From NCBI GenBank assembly GCA_005656395.1, contig SRSI01000020.1:186001-250000 (forward strand): a stretch of DNA of 64,000 nt, written 5' to 3'. The position numbers were made by a program, and so were the translations under genes. The notes beneath the pieces were generated by a model that was not told the origin of the DNA, made no database searches, and was given only the letters and a program-made list of their open reading frames with translations. Of the stretch, positions 11,501 through 25,078 are shown piece by piece (position 1 is the first letter of the stretch; each line of letters starts with the position of its first letter). Source of the DNA: Strongyloides papillosus (lineage: Eukaryota; Nematoda; Chromadorea; Rhabditida; Strongyloididae).

Positions 11501-12829
11501 GAGTACTTTCAATATTTAGATAAATTACAATTTACTTGTTCAAATAATTATTTAAGTCAAATACGTGGGGTAACTGAAATAACATGTTTGCGTGGGAAGT
11601 GGTCAGCTCCATATCCAAGATGTCATATATTAGATCCTCTGTCTAAAGATAGGACAGCACCACCTGTACATTTTATTGTTGATGGTCCCAATCCTCCTAA
11701 TTATTATGTAGCACCTAAAGGTGAACTTTTTGTAAAAGAAGGATCAACACTTCGTTTATTGTGTTTACACAAACCAATATCCAAAGATGATGAATTACCT
11801 AAATGGAGGTATGATTCATCATATCGAAATTATCCCCTTAAGTCAGATGTCAATTATGCTGGTAAACCAAAAACACTTTCAGCTTTTGAACTTTCAATAC
11901 CAAATACCTTACCGGAAGATTCTGGTATATATCATTGTACATATCCTCTTAGTGGAGCTACAAGATCAATAAAAGTAATTGTAACCGATGCAACATGTCC
12001 TCATATAAATTCACCCTCAAAACATTTATTAGTCCATTTTTCACAAAAAACTAATTTTATTGGTTCGATGGCACAATTTCATGCCCTACTAATTACTTGA
12101 TCTCTGGTCCTAGAGCCTTATTTTGTATGCCAAATAAGAAATGGTCTCATAAACCTCCTACATGTATACAAAAAATATGCCAACCATTAACATTAACTCC
12201 AGAGTCAAAATTAAGAGTTTCTATAACATCATATAAATATGGTGGTATTGCAACATTTACCTGTCCACAAAATTATAATATTGAAGGTAATCATCATATA
12301 CATTGCCTTGTTAATGGTACATGGAGTAAAGATGCTGAAATACCAAAATGTGTACCGAAAAAGTGTAGTGAAAATGTAGAAATCCCTACTAATGGTTATA
12401 TTAGTAAACAATATTTTAAATCATTATCATATGATAATAGTGATGATATAGAAAATAATAATATTTCTTTTTTTCATCCCTCATTTACTGGTGATGAGGT
12501 ATATTCACCGCCATATTATCCAGGACATTTGTTAATATTTTCCTGTAATAGTAATTATATGCTAACAGGAAATGATTTTATTCTCTGCCAAAAAAGATGG
12601 GAAATGGTCAGAAATGGGAACAAAATGTGAAGCTGTTTGTAAATTTCCTGGAATTTATGAGGATGTTGAAATAACAAGTATAAAAAAAGAATATTATACA
12701 GTTGGAAGTAGGATAGTATATATTTGTAAAATGGGAAATGGTTTTAAGTTAACTTCACATAATGTTTTGGAATGCCTACCCAATGGAGTTTGGAATAGGA
12801 AAGTTCCAAGATGTGTTAGAGTTAGATAA
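8528..12829 (+). CDS. lev-9: LEV-9-like WAP + sushi (CCP) + Ig secreted protein
   Basis: Exons 8528-10217, 10265-10437 and 10485-12829, with 47-nt introns, about 1,400 residues. The order is: signal peptide (leucine run at ~12-20), a WAP-type cysteine domain (~38-75, starting [14 protein letters not shown]), eight CCP/sushi modules (~83-620), about five further CCPs, one Ig-like domain (LRLLC ... DSGIYHCTY, around 11,745-11,945), then four more CCPs ending NRKVPRC. C. elegans LEV-9, which clusters acetylcholine receptors at neuromuscular junctions, has one WAP and eight CCPs. The first part here matches that layout exactly, while the extra half and the Ig domain are additional. Three one-base disruptions break the third exon: near 11,493-11,497 (T-run one short), after 12,082 (a T missing inside FHCPTNYL) and at 12,590-12,595 (one extra A). 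Each change restores a typical CCP, so I read them as sequence errors. Exons 1 and 2 are clean. The site of action is extracellular. Confidence 0.85.
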
Positions 12830-15800
12830 ACGAAACTTTAGTATCTATTATTGTGTATCTATTTGTCTATACAAAAAGAAATTACTATTATATATAATAA
12901 ACATTTTATTAAAAAATATAACAATTGATAATATAATTTATAAAAAAAATAAAAATATATATATTTATTACTTATTAAACCTGTGAAACTCTTCCCGTTT
13001 TGGAACTACATTCACCATTATCTTCGGATTGTGATAATGAAGATTCATGAGATATGCGATAATTTGTCTCTATCCCACTATTTGGTGGTTGTGGAGCTTT
13101 ATTTTTAGAAGGATTAAAGTATATTGAATTTTTTGATGTTTTTGGTCTTAAATAATAGTCTGAATTTTGGTTATCATTATTAAATCCTTCATTTGTATAA
13201 GAACCTATTGAAGAAGATCGTTTAGCTAACATCTCATAATCTGGATCAAGTGTTGTTGATAGTGTATGTGAAGACATACCACTTTCTGGTCTAAAATTTC
13301 CACTCATTCTACTTATGGATCTTCTAATACTTAAATCCAACTCCTCTTTTGATGGTAATGGTTCAGGAAAATTTTTGTGATTTATCTTTTCTCATACTTC
13401 TCATAAATATTGGTTTACTTCCTTTTTTTCCAATACTTTTATTACTTTTGTCAAATTTAGAACCACCTGACTCTTTTCTTTCTTCTAATTTTATACAATC
13501 AGACATTGAATTTGATCCTATTGATGCTAGTGACATTTCAAATGCCTGATTTGTATGACCAAAATATTCATTTGTTGGAGGGAATGATTGGTCATCATTG
13601 TAATCAGGTTTACATTTAAGATCTTCAAGTTTTGGTAATATAACTGAAAAAGAAGGTCTTTCAGAAACATTAAAATAAGACATTCTTTAACAATATCATA
13701 TATCTCATCTGGACAATATTCTGGTTTATCAGGTAATCCACCACCATTTACATACGTGATAACTTCATAATTCTTTCTTTTTCCATATGGAGTCTCTCCA
13801 AGTGTCAATATTTCCCATAGTAAAATACCAAAACTCCATATATCACTTTTATTAGAAAAATATCCATCTTTAGCTGCCTCTGGAGCTAACCAACGTAAAG
13901 GTAAAAAGTCATCACCTGATACTCTATAATACTCATTATTATAAACATCTCTTGCCAAACCAAAATCAGCTATTTTTGCTATTCTATTTTCCGGAAGTTT
14001 TGATGTTATAAGACAATTTCTTGCTGCAATATCTCTGTGAACATGTCTATTCATTTCCAGATATGCTGCACCTCTTCCAATATCAACCATTATTGAGATT
14101 AATTCTTTTAATGATAATTTTGAAGGTTCCCTTTGGGTTGGTCTAGATTCTCGTAAGAACTTTAATAAATCTCCACCTTCCATTAATTCTATGAGTAAGA
14201 AATTACATTCTGGTTCAAAACAAACTCCTAATAATTTTACAATATTTCTGTGATCGAAATTATTCATTAAAATTGCTTCTTTAAGAAATTTAATTCTATC
14301 ATCCTCTGAATAAACCTGGTTTCAGACTTTTATAGCAACGGAAATTGTTTTACCGCCATACATAGGTAAATTTTTACCTTCTCCCTGATAAACTTCACCA
14401 AATGAACCGGATCCTAAAAATCTCACATATTTAACATCATCTTTATTAACTTTTGGTAAAGTATTAAGTTCATTCTTAATTCTAACGGTAACTCAGACAT
14501 TCTATATGGAAATCTATTTAATTGTCCTATCATATCAAGAGAGATAGTTTATTAATCTTCTGCTTTCTTATATCTCTTTTAACTTTCTTCTTATATCCCA
14601 AAAATAGAAATACACCACAAATTGCCAGTAACAATAGTGTTATAATTAATAAAATTACCCAAAGTAAAGTTATATTTTTTTCTTTACCCTCTTTTATTAA
14701 ATAATTTTCATCTAATTTACTATAAGCATATCCACCGAAACCTTCACTATTTGTAGCTCTAACTCTATATTCCATTAATGATGGATTTACTGGTATTTGA
14801 CTTGATGTTGTAAATGGTCTCCACCATAATTTATCAGGTGACAAACCCCTTTCGGCAATCTCCCATTCAGATGAGGAATTTTGTCTAAAATCAACAGCAT
14901 ATGATGTTATTACAGCACCTCCATCACTAATTGGTGATTTCCAACGTAATATCCATCCTTCTTGGTCTTTAGTTGCTGTTACTGATTGTGGTGCTGTTGG
15001 AGTTCCTGGTTTAGTCTTTATTTGTTGTGCTGTTTGATAGAATATCTCACTATATGATTTATTTTTTCCTTGATATTCATACTCTCCTGTATATGTAGCA
15101 AAAAGTCTATAGTCATAAGTTGTTGCTGGTCGTAAATTTTCTAACATAATTGTTGTACTTTTTGTTGCACTGATATCGGAAAGGTTAAATGTTACGTTTG
15201 ATGGTGAAATGTAATTTGCATCAACTCCTGACTGTCGATATTCTACAGCTAATTTTGATGGCTCACTTTCAGGTTCTAATGAGGAGAAACGAAGGATGAT
15301 ATAGTTTGATGTTACATTGTCTGGTCTTAATGTTCCAGGAATATCTTTTGTTCTTACACTTGATTCATTAGATATTGCTTCGGTATCATCAATTATAAGC
15401 TGTGATTTAAGGTGAGATTCATGAATAGCTGTAACCCAAAATTTGTAATCTGTTGATGGTCTTAAATTTGTAACTTTAGCTTGACATGGATTACCATTAC
15501 ATACAATAGCATCCGTGGATGATGGAGAAAAACCACCATTTACAAAATTCCTTGCTCCAATACCAGAAGGTGAAGTTAATGATGATGATTGTTGAGTAAT
15601 TTTATATTTAATTTCTTCAATCGGAGCATTTAATGTTTGTGGTAACAACCAGTACAATATAACTGTATCTGGAGAAACACTAAATGCATTAAAATTTTGT
15701 GGTGCCGATGGGTAACCATAACCAGTTTTTAAAAATTTAGCTTCTGATTGTGAAGTTGGTGGCGAGTACCTATTTAACCATGTTACAGAAACTTCATAAT

Positions 15801-18800
15801 CTGTATCTCTATCTAGAATTCCATTTTCTACATGAATAATATTCGAAACACTTTGTATATGTTTTATTTTATCTGTATTTTTTCTTTTAAAATGTACTTC
15901 ATATTGTGTTGGGGGAAACGATATGCTATTACAACTTGATGGAATTGTTGGTTCAACAATCTCTATTAATGCACCACTTTTATCTTCATTTTTTTAATGT
16001 AAATTTAATGTTGTTTGAGGGTGGTAAGGTAAAACACGATCTATCTGGTGATGGTTGACTAGATTGTGATACAGCTAAAATTTGTTTTAGAGGGGGACTA
16101 ACAATAGAAATTGGAGTTGATGTTGCTGTCTTTCTATCATATTACTAATAATTGAAAAGGTGTTACAAAAACGAAAAATTTATCAGCTATTGAAAATGAG
16201 CTAATTGATTTTATTCCTTTCTCACCAAAAACACTCCAATCTATTGAGATATCTTTACATACTTTAGTTTTTGGTTCAATAGTTATTAAACCGTTCCATG
16301 TCAAGGCATATATTAATGGTGATGAAGCTCTATTCCAGATGTATTCTGTCATCATTGATGTAATAGTCTGTGAAGAAGACAATCTATTGATAAAGCAAGA
16401 TTCTGTTCTGTTCCTTCTTTAAAATTTACCAAAAATAATGATCCATTTTTAGTTAATAAATATCCATGATATGTAAAAGGATCAAATAACAATTGTTTTA
16501 CATCTTGTGATGCTGTAGATAAGGTAAACATTTTTTTGGGTGTCACTACAGAAAGGGAAGTAAAAAGTTCTAAAGAAATTTGCATTATTTGATGATTAGC
16601 TACAATAAAAGGCGATTTGCAATCCAATCACTAGTTATAGCGTCTATTTGACTGAACTCTCCATTGATAGCAACTTTATGCAATATAGATGTAACATCAT
16701 TAAGATCTAACAAAACAATAAATAATTGATTATTATCAGGTTCTCTTCTAATGGCATATAAATCATTTCCAATAAAATCCATGGATTGATAAGCAGGTTC
16801 AATTTGTCGTTTGCTTTTACCATGTGATCCAATTCCATTTGTCCAATTTGTTAGGGTCATCAAATTACCAATTGAATCAATGGCAAATAATCTTACTAAT
16901 GGCTTTAATTCACTACTATCAATAGAGATAGGATTTGAAAATTTCCCAAAAATTCCTTGTTCATTGCTAGCAGCAACAGAACAAACAATTTTTCCTGATT
17001 TAGTAGCGATAGAAAATGTTCTTGTTTTTCTTGCATTAACAACTTCAATCTTCGATATACCACTTTCAAGATTAGTACAATTAACTTGGTAAGCCAAAAG
17101 ATCACCATTTGATTCTTTAGGTTCATCCCAGAATAAATCAACAATAGCTCTAGCTCCATCAACAGTAGTTTGTTGTGTAGCATATATTTTAAGACTATCT
17201 GGTGGTGAAGGTGGTTTAGTAGGCGCAATTATTTTAGTTTTGTTTGTAGTTGATAATGTCCATGGAGTTATAACATCAATAATCACATCGAATTTTTGTT
17301 TGGAATTCCATTTATCAAGGATTTTCTGTGGGATGTTAAAAGTTGTATTGAAGGATACCTCAACATTTCTATCTCCAACAAATGAATCTCTAAATAATTG
17401 GATTTTGTAGATAGCATGATTTAATGGAAGTTGTGGTTGTACTTTCCATGATAATTCTGTTCTTTGATGGTTACCAAATTCGATATCACCATCAAAAGAT
17501 ACTCTATTGTCATTGAGAATTAAATCTGGGTTTTCAAAGGAAGTCGAATTAGATACTTTTTGAAGTGGTAATAAAAAAAGAACATCTTTTAAAGCAAAAT
17601 TTATATTTATATTGCTTAGACTTTTATCACATACTCCAATATTTCCTAATTTTGTTAAGAAAATTAATTTCTGCTCTATGATTACTAATTGACTAATACT
17701 TGGAAAATTTTCACTTTCACCAATTAAATTTGATTTTTTATTTTCAACATCAAAATTATACAATTGAACTGTTCCATTTATATTTTGTGTTAGATAGATA
17801 ATTTCATCAGAATCGTTATCAACAGCAATACCCATTACCTCACCACATTTTTCATTAAAACATTGGTATATTTGGTAATCAAAAGTTGACGTTAATCTAT
17901 AAATTGCAATAGAATATGACGATGCCACAATAATTGAAGCTTTTTTTGAAATTAAAATTAAATGTGTTACTGTGATGTAGTCAAAAAATCGAAATGATGG
18001 GTAATTGTTGTATGTTTTTTCAATTGATATGATGTTTTGTTTTGAAAAATAAATGGATTTTGTTGAGTTTTCATAGGCAATAATTGCATTTGTATCAATA
18101 GGAATTTTAGGATAGTAGTTCCCATTATCTTTTATTTCTTCACCTAATATATCATTAATAGTTAAGTTTTGATCATCTGTTTTTTTCCACGAATATATAA
18201 TTATTTCATCTTCAATATCACTGCTGGATTGGTCAGGTAATTGAAATGGTGTATTCTCTGAATTTATGTATTCAGAACAAATATTAGTAGCTGGTATACA
18301 ACACCTGACTGAAGCAATGTATTTAGGGTTGGGTTCTATATTTAATAGAATACTTGTTATATTCGCTGAAATATTTTTAACTTCATGTAATAAATTATTT
18401 TGTGATTGAAGTTTAACTTCATAAAAAATATTTCTCCATCTTATGTCACTATCTTGATATGGTAATGATTTAATAGGTAACCAGGTTACTTTTGCTTTCA
18501 TGTTGTTGATTATTAAACCAACTTTTCCTGGTGGTTGTATAATTGTGGATTGTAATAATCATTAAGAAATGTAAAAGAAACAACGGGACCAGCATATAAA
18601 TATTTATTTAAGTGAATATTTTTTCCATTTAGGTCACTTTCTTCACTATATAAACAAGACTCCCATGGATGAGAATCTCCACAGGAGGTTGATATCCAGA
18701 ATAATCTACCATTTGATAAATGGAATTGTTTAACATCTTTATAAATATCATTCAAAATAACATCTTCTCGCATATTTTTCCATTTCTTTGTAACTATATC

Positions 18801-18826
18801 CATATACCATAAAACTTCCATTTTTT
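11493..18826. other. Patch dense in one-base indels (probable assembly errors)
   Basis: Reading frames in the two genes here break about fifteen times: near 11,495, 12,083, 12,592, 13,370, 13,680, 14,307, 14,325, 14,474, 14,537, 15,992, 16,140, 16,382, 16,609, 18,550 and 18,823. Many breaks sit in or beside A/T homopolymers, and in each case a one-base change restores a sensible domain sequence. The flanking parts of the same genes (8,528-11,490 and 18,830-20,546) have none. Single-pass sequence in a filled gap is the simplest reading. Confidence 0.75.
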
Positions 18827-20546
18827 GAAATAGTTATTAGTCTAGTACCATTATTTATTGTTTCAGTACCATAAATGAATTTATGGTTTCTTTCCTTTCC
18901 GTCAATTTTTTTAATAGATGGAAATGAATAATCACCAGTAATATTAAATGGAAACAAAGGTGTTTCAAATAATTCACCTACATTATTTGTAAGAAACAAC
19001 TCCCCATTAATATAATTAAGAGAAATTTTTTTGATTTCTTTTCCTATTTCAGCAATAAACTTTGTTATAAATTCTTTCTTGCAACCATTAATTAATGAAC
19101 ATCTAATTATTCCTTTATTTTCTCTTAGTACATAGAAATAACCTTGAAGAGGATCTATTGCCAAATCTGTTATTTTAATTCCATCATCTTCTTTAAGCTT
19201 CACAATTTCTCTATTAATAAGAGAGGATGGTAAAGGTATTGTTGTTGATAATCCACTATTTATAGTATCATTTTTTTCCTTTGTCTCATCAATTTCTTTT
19301 TCCATATCATTTTCAATGTTAAATTTGACTATAGATCCATCATCAAAACCAATCAAGAGATTATCCTTATTTATATTTATAATTGTTGATACTTTTGTAT
19401 TTTTTGGGGAGACAAAATTTAATAAAATAGGATCATTTAGCATTATATAATCATTTAAATCTTTAACCTTAAATAAATGAGTACCATTACTAAAAATAAG
19501 AAAGCTTTTCTCTTCACTAGATTGATTTTGATCGTTTTTAATTGACATTAAAGTAATATTTACATTTAATTCTGGTGTCTGCAAATCTTTTTCTTTATCA
19601 ATAACTTTTACAGAAATTTTGCAACAATTATCAACTTCCAAATTGTTAAATAATGTACATGATGACGTTGTTGTTTGTTCTTCCAGAACAAAACCGTCAT
19701 TTTTTGTTAAAATTATTTTATATTCTGGGTTTGGGATGCGATAAATTTCATAACAAATAACATATTTATCTATTCCTACTTGTAATGATGAGGTAAGTTT
19801 AGGAGCTGAATAAATATATGGTTGTGTAGGGAGATGTCTAGTTAATGACCTTGAAACAATTGTAAAATTACGCCATGATAATGCTAGTCGAAATTGAACA
19901 GAAGCTGACTCTTCAAAAGGTACAAAAATAGTTGTTGAACGTGACTGTTCTTTAAATGAATTTTCCGGAAATGGTGTCCACTTCCAGCCAGATGTTAATG
20001 TAGATGATTTTGATTGACCATAATATTGAATTTTTCTTGATGCTATATCTTGAAGAACCCCTGTATATTGTTCTTCAAACTCAAATTTAACCTTGATACC
20101 TTGAGTTTCATCAATAGATGTTGTTAATGAGACATGATTAATCAATTCTTGAAGAGTATGAAGAAATGTGTCAATAACATTCCTGCAACCTTGCCAACAT
20201 GCTTCAGGTGATTGAGTTAATTCACATCTACTTGTACAATTACTTTCATTATTTTCTAAATCCTTACATCCTTCTTGACAGGAAGTAACATGACATGAAT
20301 AATCACAATCATCAAAAATATTTACTTCCCATGAAAGTTGATTGTGTTTTAATGGTATTGCCTTAATAGGTAAAAACAATAATCATTATTAATATTAAAT
20401 AAAAAAATGAGAATAAAAAAATAAAAAAAACTAACCAAATTTCTGTCAACACAGGCATCTATACAGCTAGTAAGAGTATTTGAAAATATTGTCGAACTAG
20501 TGATATGAGAAAAAAATAATAGAAAGATAATTTCAAGTAAAAACAT
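12975..20546 (-). CDS. rol-3: ROS1/sevenless-type receptor tyrosine kinase (ROL-3-like), frame broken by indels
   Basis: Exon 1 is 20546-20436 (signal peptide [12 protein letters not shown], then Cys-containing CIDACVD). After a 74-nt intron the gene runs as one exon from 20361 to 12975, about 2,500 residues, the size of ROS1 and C. elegans ROL-3. The ectodomain begins with a Cys-rich segment like ROS1 ([14 protein letters not shown]...) followed by alternating fibronectin III and beta-propeller (YWTD/LDL-type) stretches. A membrane span lies around 14,590-14,660 ([20 protein letters not shown]). The kinase follows: glycine loop [15 protein letters not shown] lysine, HRDIAARNC catalytic loop, DFGLARD, activation-loop tyrosines DVYNNEYY, and [14 protein letters not shown]. 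The tail carries [15 protein letters not shown] low-complexity sequence. At least eleven one-base disruptions occur between 13,370 and 18,823, and near 14,307-14,325 two compensating ones are needed to read VLKPG. ROL-3 acts in epidermal development and seam integrity in C. elegans. That role is inferred here. A decayed gene is less likely because all catalytic motifs persist. Confidence 0.88.
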
Positions 20547-22660
20547 ACGTATTTTGGTGGTGGTTAAATTGTGTAACGTGTAAATATAGGTATATATCTA
20601 TATTACATTAAAAAGGTATGATGAAAAAAAATTAGTTGAATTAATGACCTTTAATACAGAAAGGAAGATTGATCGTAAGTCTTATATCTTTTATAGTATT
20701 AGTAACACAAAAGTTATAAATGGTTACGAGACCAAGAATATGAAAATGGCAATCTTAGATTGATAATGTGGGCGGAAGTGTTTGTTAACGTTTTGTTATA
20801 TGAATAAAATGATTTTATATTGCATGAATAATACAGGAACATTTTTTTAATCAAATTCCTTAACATTTAAATAAATTGCTACTCTTAATTAAACAAGTGT
20901 AAATAATAAATTAATTCATTGTTTTTAGTAAAAAATAAAAAATGGTAATGACTTTTTAATTGTAGAAAGTAATTTTATTAAATAATTATTATAATGTGTT
21001 TAAGATGATTCAAGTATCAAGATGACTACTATGCTTCTTATTTCTGGTATGTTTTTTATCAATATGTAGGTCGAATTGTACGGTTGATGTTTAGTAATAT
21101 GTTATAAATACTATTTATATATTATTAATTTTTTTTCAAACATTAATACTTTCTTGAGAAATGTTACATGCATGGATCATAATGAAATTTATTATGATAT
21201 AAACTTTTTCCATGGGAAAGGTAAGTTTTTTTATGTGATCATGATTATTTAATGTTAGATTGGATGAATAAAATTAAAAATAACACATAAAGGCATATCA
21301 ACGTGATGAAGGAAATCAATTAACTTTTAATGGATTAATTTTTTCTCATTTAAAATCCATATACTAAAGGAGTCTAATTTAAATAAAACAATTTTTATCT
21401 AGAATAATAGTAATAATAATGGTATTTGTTCAAAAGTAATAAATATTAACAACGAAATCAGAGGGAGGAGATAGAAATTTTATTTTAATTAACCGTCCAT
21501 TAGAAAAAGATTTTATACCAGTTCATAAATAATGCTACACCGCAACTGGATTAGAAGTTTGACTTTATTTTTTTAACAATAAATTTTTTTAAAATTATTT
21601 TTTTCTTTTAACATGAATAAAATGTTTTTATTTATCAATGATAAAAACTCTTAATTTAAAAGATTTTTTTTGCTATTAAGATAATTATAAATATTAACAT
21701 AAACATGTCTATTATTCAGTTATCCTTTTTTGCAGTTTTATTAAAGTGCCTTATATAAAAATATTCTATTATCAATTTTTTTATTCCACTTAATTGTAAT
21801 TTTCAATAAAAAAATTTATTCTATATATATTTATACTAATAAAAAGAAGTGAAAGCACCTATTTTTCACTCTAACCACTTGTTTCCTTGATCTTTTAATT
21901 TATTTTTATTGTATACTTTATAAAGGGTGGTCAAAAACGTTTCATTTTTAATTATCCTTTATATAGAGATATCGTAGTATTAGTAAAATAGAGATAAATA
22001 TTTTATGAGGAAATACTTCTATTAAATTCTTTAATCCCCTCATTTATATTGCCCTTTTGAATTGCCAATTATTTAAATATACATATAAACTTTTAATATA
22101 ACATTAAACGGTATGAAATTAATTATAATTTATAGAGAAAATATTTTTAAATTTATATCTAGAGGTGTATATAAGTTATTTTACGAAATTAAGAAAATAA
22201 AAATTTTTTATTCAACATTTATCTATACAAAATCCTCATCTTAGATTTATCATTTTTCTTTTATAAAGAATGATGAATTTATTTATCATTTTTAAGGTAT
22301 CTATTATTTAAAAATATATTAATCATTATTATGTAAATGTTGATATATTATTACTACTCATCTTAATATCATAGAGTGAATCTTTTCTATTTATGTAATC
22401 GTGGTACAAGTTCTTTTCAATAGATATATGTGTCTAAATTTATGTTGTATTGTTGAATTTAATAATAATATATTTTACTAAGAATATTGTAATGTGGTTG
22501 ATTGAGTTATCATAAAGGAGAATTAGTAAAAGTGTTCTATTTATCCTTTTTGTTGGGGACATTTTATCTTTAATTATTATTTTTATATTTATTCTTTACG
22601 GTTATATACTTTTTTTAATTGTTCTTTATATGTGCACAATAATTTTTTATATATTTTACA
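20547..22660. promoter_or_regulatory. Divergent intergenic, rol-3-like to MH2 gene
   Basis: About 2.1 kb of AT-rich sequence between two divergent genes. A local GC-richer spot around 20,766-20,797 (GTGGGCGGAAGTG then TGTTTGTTAACG) includes a forkhead-like TGTTTGT, some 220 bp upstream of the rol-3-like ATG. Nothing else recognisable. Confidence 0.4.
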
Positions 22661-22661
22661 G
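22653..22661 (+). promoter_or_regulatory. Probable trans-splice acceptor before MH2 gene
   Basis: TATTTTACAG ends at 22661, 8 nt before the ATG at 22670, with no donor or coding sequence upstream. This spacing is typical of nematode spliced-leader acceptors. Inference from position and consensus. Confidence 0.5.
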
Positions 22662-22669
22662 TATAAAAA

Positions 22670-24385
22670 ATGAATATAGCTCGGGATCGACAAGAGATTA
22701 TTGAAAAATTAATGAGATTACCTTCAAGTATTTCAACTGGAGATTACCATGACCCCAAAGAACTCAATGTAAATACAAAAAAACAATTAATAAAAAAAAG
22801 ATGGAATGATTTAAATAAATTTTTAGCTGATAACTCCGGGGAAGTTAATCAAAAATTAAAAGGTCTGGAACAAGAGATATGGGCAAAATTAATATTAATG
22901 GAAAAAGATTGTAGAATTATGAAGGCATACCTTCGTTTCCCAACAATAAATATCAATGGCGGTTTTGATGATTTTGATGGTCTACAGTAAGCTCTTTTTT
23001 ATATTTTTGATAAAATTACTTAACAAAACAGGAAATATAAAAACTAAAATAAAATTTATTTTTAGAGTTGGATTAGCTAGATTTACATCTTCTGACAATG
23101 ACTCATCAACCTATATATCATCTTTGGATGGTTTATTATATCAATTGAAAGGTGGATTAGACATTAAAATTGATGCAATAGGAAATATATTTATGCGAAA
23201 AAATACTTCACTTCGTATTGTTGCTACAAGTGTTTTTGATACTAATCAAACAGTTGAATTAGGAAAAGATTATTTAAAAGTATTTGATTTAAGAAAATTT
23301 AAAAAGAAATTGTGGAAGTTAATACAGGATGGAGAGAAGGATTGTAAAATACTATCCAAGTATACATTTATTATGATAACTCTTGGAACAGAGGAAATGT
23401 ATAATAGTAACATTTTTTCTTGTGATCTTTGGATTGCACTTATTCATATTATTGCTGTTGAAATGATTGGAGTTATTCTCAAGGAAGAGGAAGAAAAAGA
23501 ATTTTGTCATCTAAATACTGTTAACAAAAATGTTGGAAATTTTTCTGGAAACAAAGAAGGTGTAGTTAAAAGAAATGGAGTTATTAAGGCAACTTTTGTT
23601 AATAAAAATGATAACAAAAGTATAATTAAAAGTGAAAGTATGCCTCTTAAAAATGATATTAATATTGACGGAATAAATAACGATATTTTAAAACGACCAT
23701 CAGCAGGTTTGAAATTAAAATCATATAATATTTTACCATCTCCTGATACAAATAATAATATTAATTTACAGCAAAAATTCAAAGATCAACGGTAAGTAAA
23801 GATAAGTTAGTATATAATGAAAATCACTTCAGTGAATTAATGTATAGAAATGGTCGGTTACAACCGTCAAAAATACCCTTAATAACAAAAACCCTTTTTA
23901 CACCATTACAAAATTCACTATCATCAACATCATCAGGTGTTTCTTCATCAGAATCAGGTAAACTTTTAACAACTAACATCACATATAAAGAAACATCAAC
24001 AGATACTTCACCAATACGTCTTTGTAGATATAAACAACATTATGATGAATTGAATAATTCAAATATTTTATATCCATATAATAACTCACCGAAAAATGTA
24101 GAAGTAAATAAAAAAAATATTGAACCTGGTGTTATTGTTAAAACAAGAAGATCAAAAATAAAAGATGATTGGATATGTCATCAAGCAATTATTTCAAATA
24201 AAAAAAATAAAACACGTTCCAGGAGTGTTTTTAATGAGAGGAAAAAAGAAGGAAAAAATGTACTTGTTGATAATGATTCTTTTTCATTTAATTTTGATAA
24301 AGGAACTTCAACAAAAATTTTGATGCCATCAGAACCGATTAAGAGACTAGCTAAATGGAAAAGTGAAAAAAGTTTATTTTTTTGA
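22670..24385 (+). CDS. MH2 (Smad-like) domain protein, Expansion/Rebuff-like
   Basis: Three exons, 22670-22986, 23066-23791 and 23833-24385 (introns of 79 and 41 nt), 531 residues. The N-terminal ~100 residues are helical and charged. The junction of exons 1 and 2 encodes FDDFDGLQVGLARFTSSDND. The following ~170 residues read like an MH2 fold without the DNA-binding MH1: LDGLLYQLKGGLDIKIDAIG (Smad ..GVRLYYIGGEVF), KVFDLRKFKKKLWKLI (Smad KIFNNQEFAALL) and TFIMITLGTEEMY...DLWIALIHI (Smad IRMSFVKGWG...CWIELHL). Invertebrates have MH2-only proteins of this type (Drosophila Expansion and Rebuff). The remaining ~250 residues are Ser/Asn/Lys-rich and look disordered. Molecular function is not established for the family in nematodes. 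The domain call is moderate, the gene call strong. Confidence 0.65.
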
Positions 24386-25078
24386 AAATTTTTATTTTAA
24401 TTTTTTTTTCTACAATTTATATATATATTTTATGATTAAAAAAAAATTTTAAATATAAAAGAGGTAGTGTTTATTTGAAAAAAATAATAAAAATATTATG
24501 AGAAAAATGAGAAGTTAAAATTAATTATTTTTAATTATGTTATTTTAAATTTTTCAAAAATGATTTATTATTTATAAAAAACAAAACAAAAATTTTTATT
24601 ATCTGAGGTACTAATGAAAATATCTATATTATGTTTAGAAGTATCCTATTTTTTAAAAAAGGTTTGTACAAAAAAAGTTTTAAATAATTGGAAGTGCAAG
24701 ATCAATCATATAAAAGACACATTGACAAAATATTATTTCCTCATTGTAGTAAATCATTAAATAACTTAAAATAAAGTAAAAAATGATATCCTAATACAAT
24801 GTAATTTATTGATAGATGTAGAATCAAGAGGAAGCCCGTAAATTTACTCAAAATAATATTCTGTCAAGTGGTCTACTGAAAATATTTAATTTCTAAATAT
24901 GTTCATAATATAAAGTTTTTGGCTAGTTTAATTGATATAGATTATAAAATAAGTATAAGAAAGGAAAATATATAATGAAGAGAAATAATAATAAAATAAA
25001 TTTTAGGGGTATACATTAAAATACTGCTGGCAGTAGAGGTGTTTAAAATGAAAAGATACCAATGGAAGTTTTAATATA
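24386..25078. other. Convergent 3' intergenic
   Basis: About 690 bp between the 3' ends of two convergent genes, very AT-rich with poly-A/T runs suited to 3' UTRs. No gene, RNA or repeat recognised. Confidence 0.6.

Noticed and set aside
11493..11520. 31-nt GT..AG intron to explain the break in the lev-9-like gene
   Set aside because: Removing it creates an immediate stop; adding one T to the T-run restores a normal CCP.
14322..14324. In-frame TGA in the receptor kinase N-lobe as possible recoding
   Set aside because: Two compensating one-base changes nearby give VLKPG, which fits kinases better, and the interval is full of similar indels.
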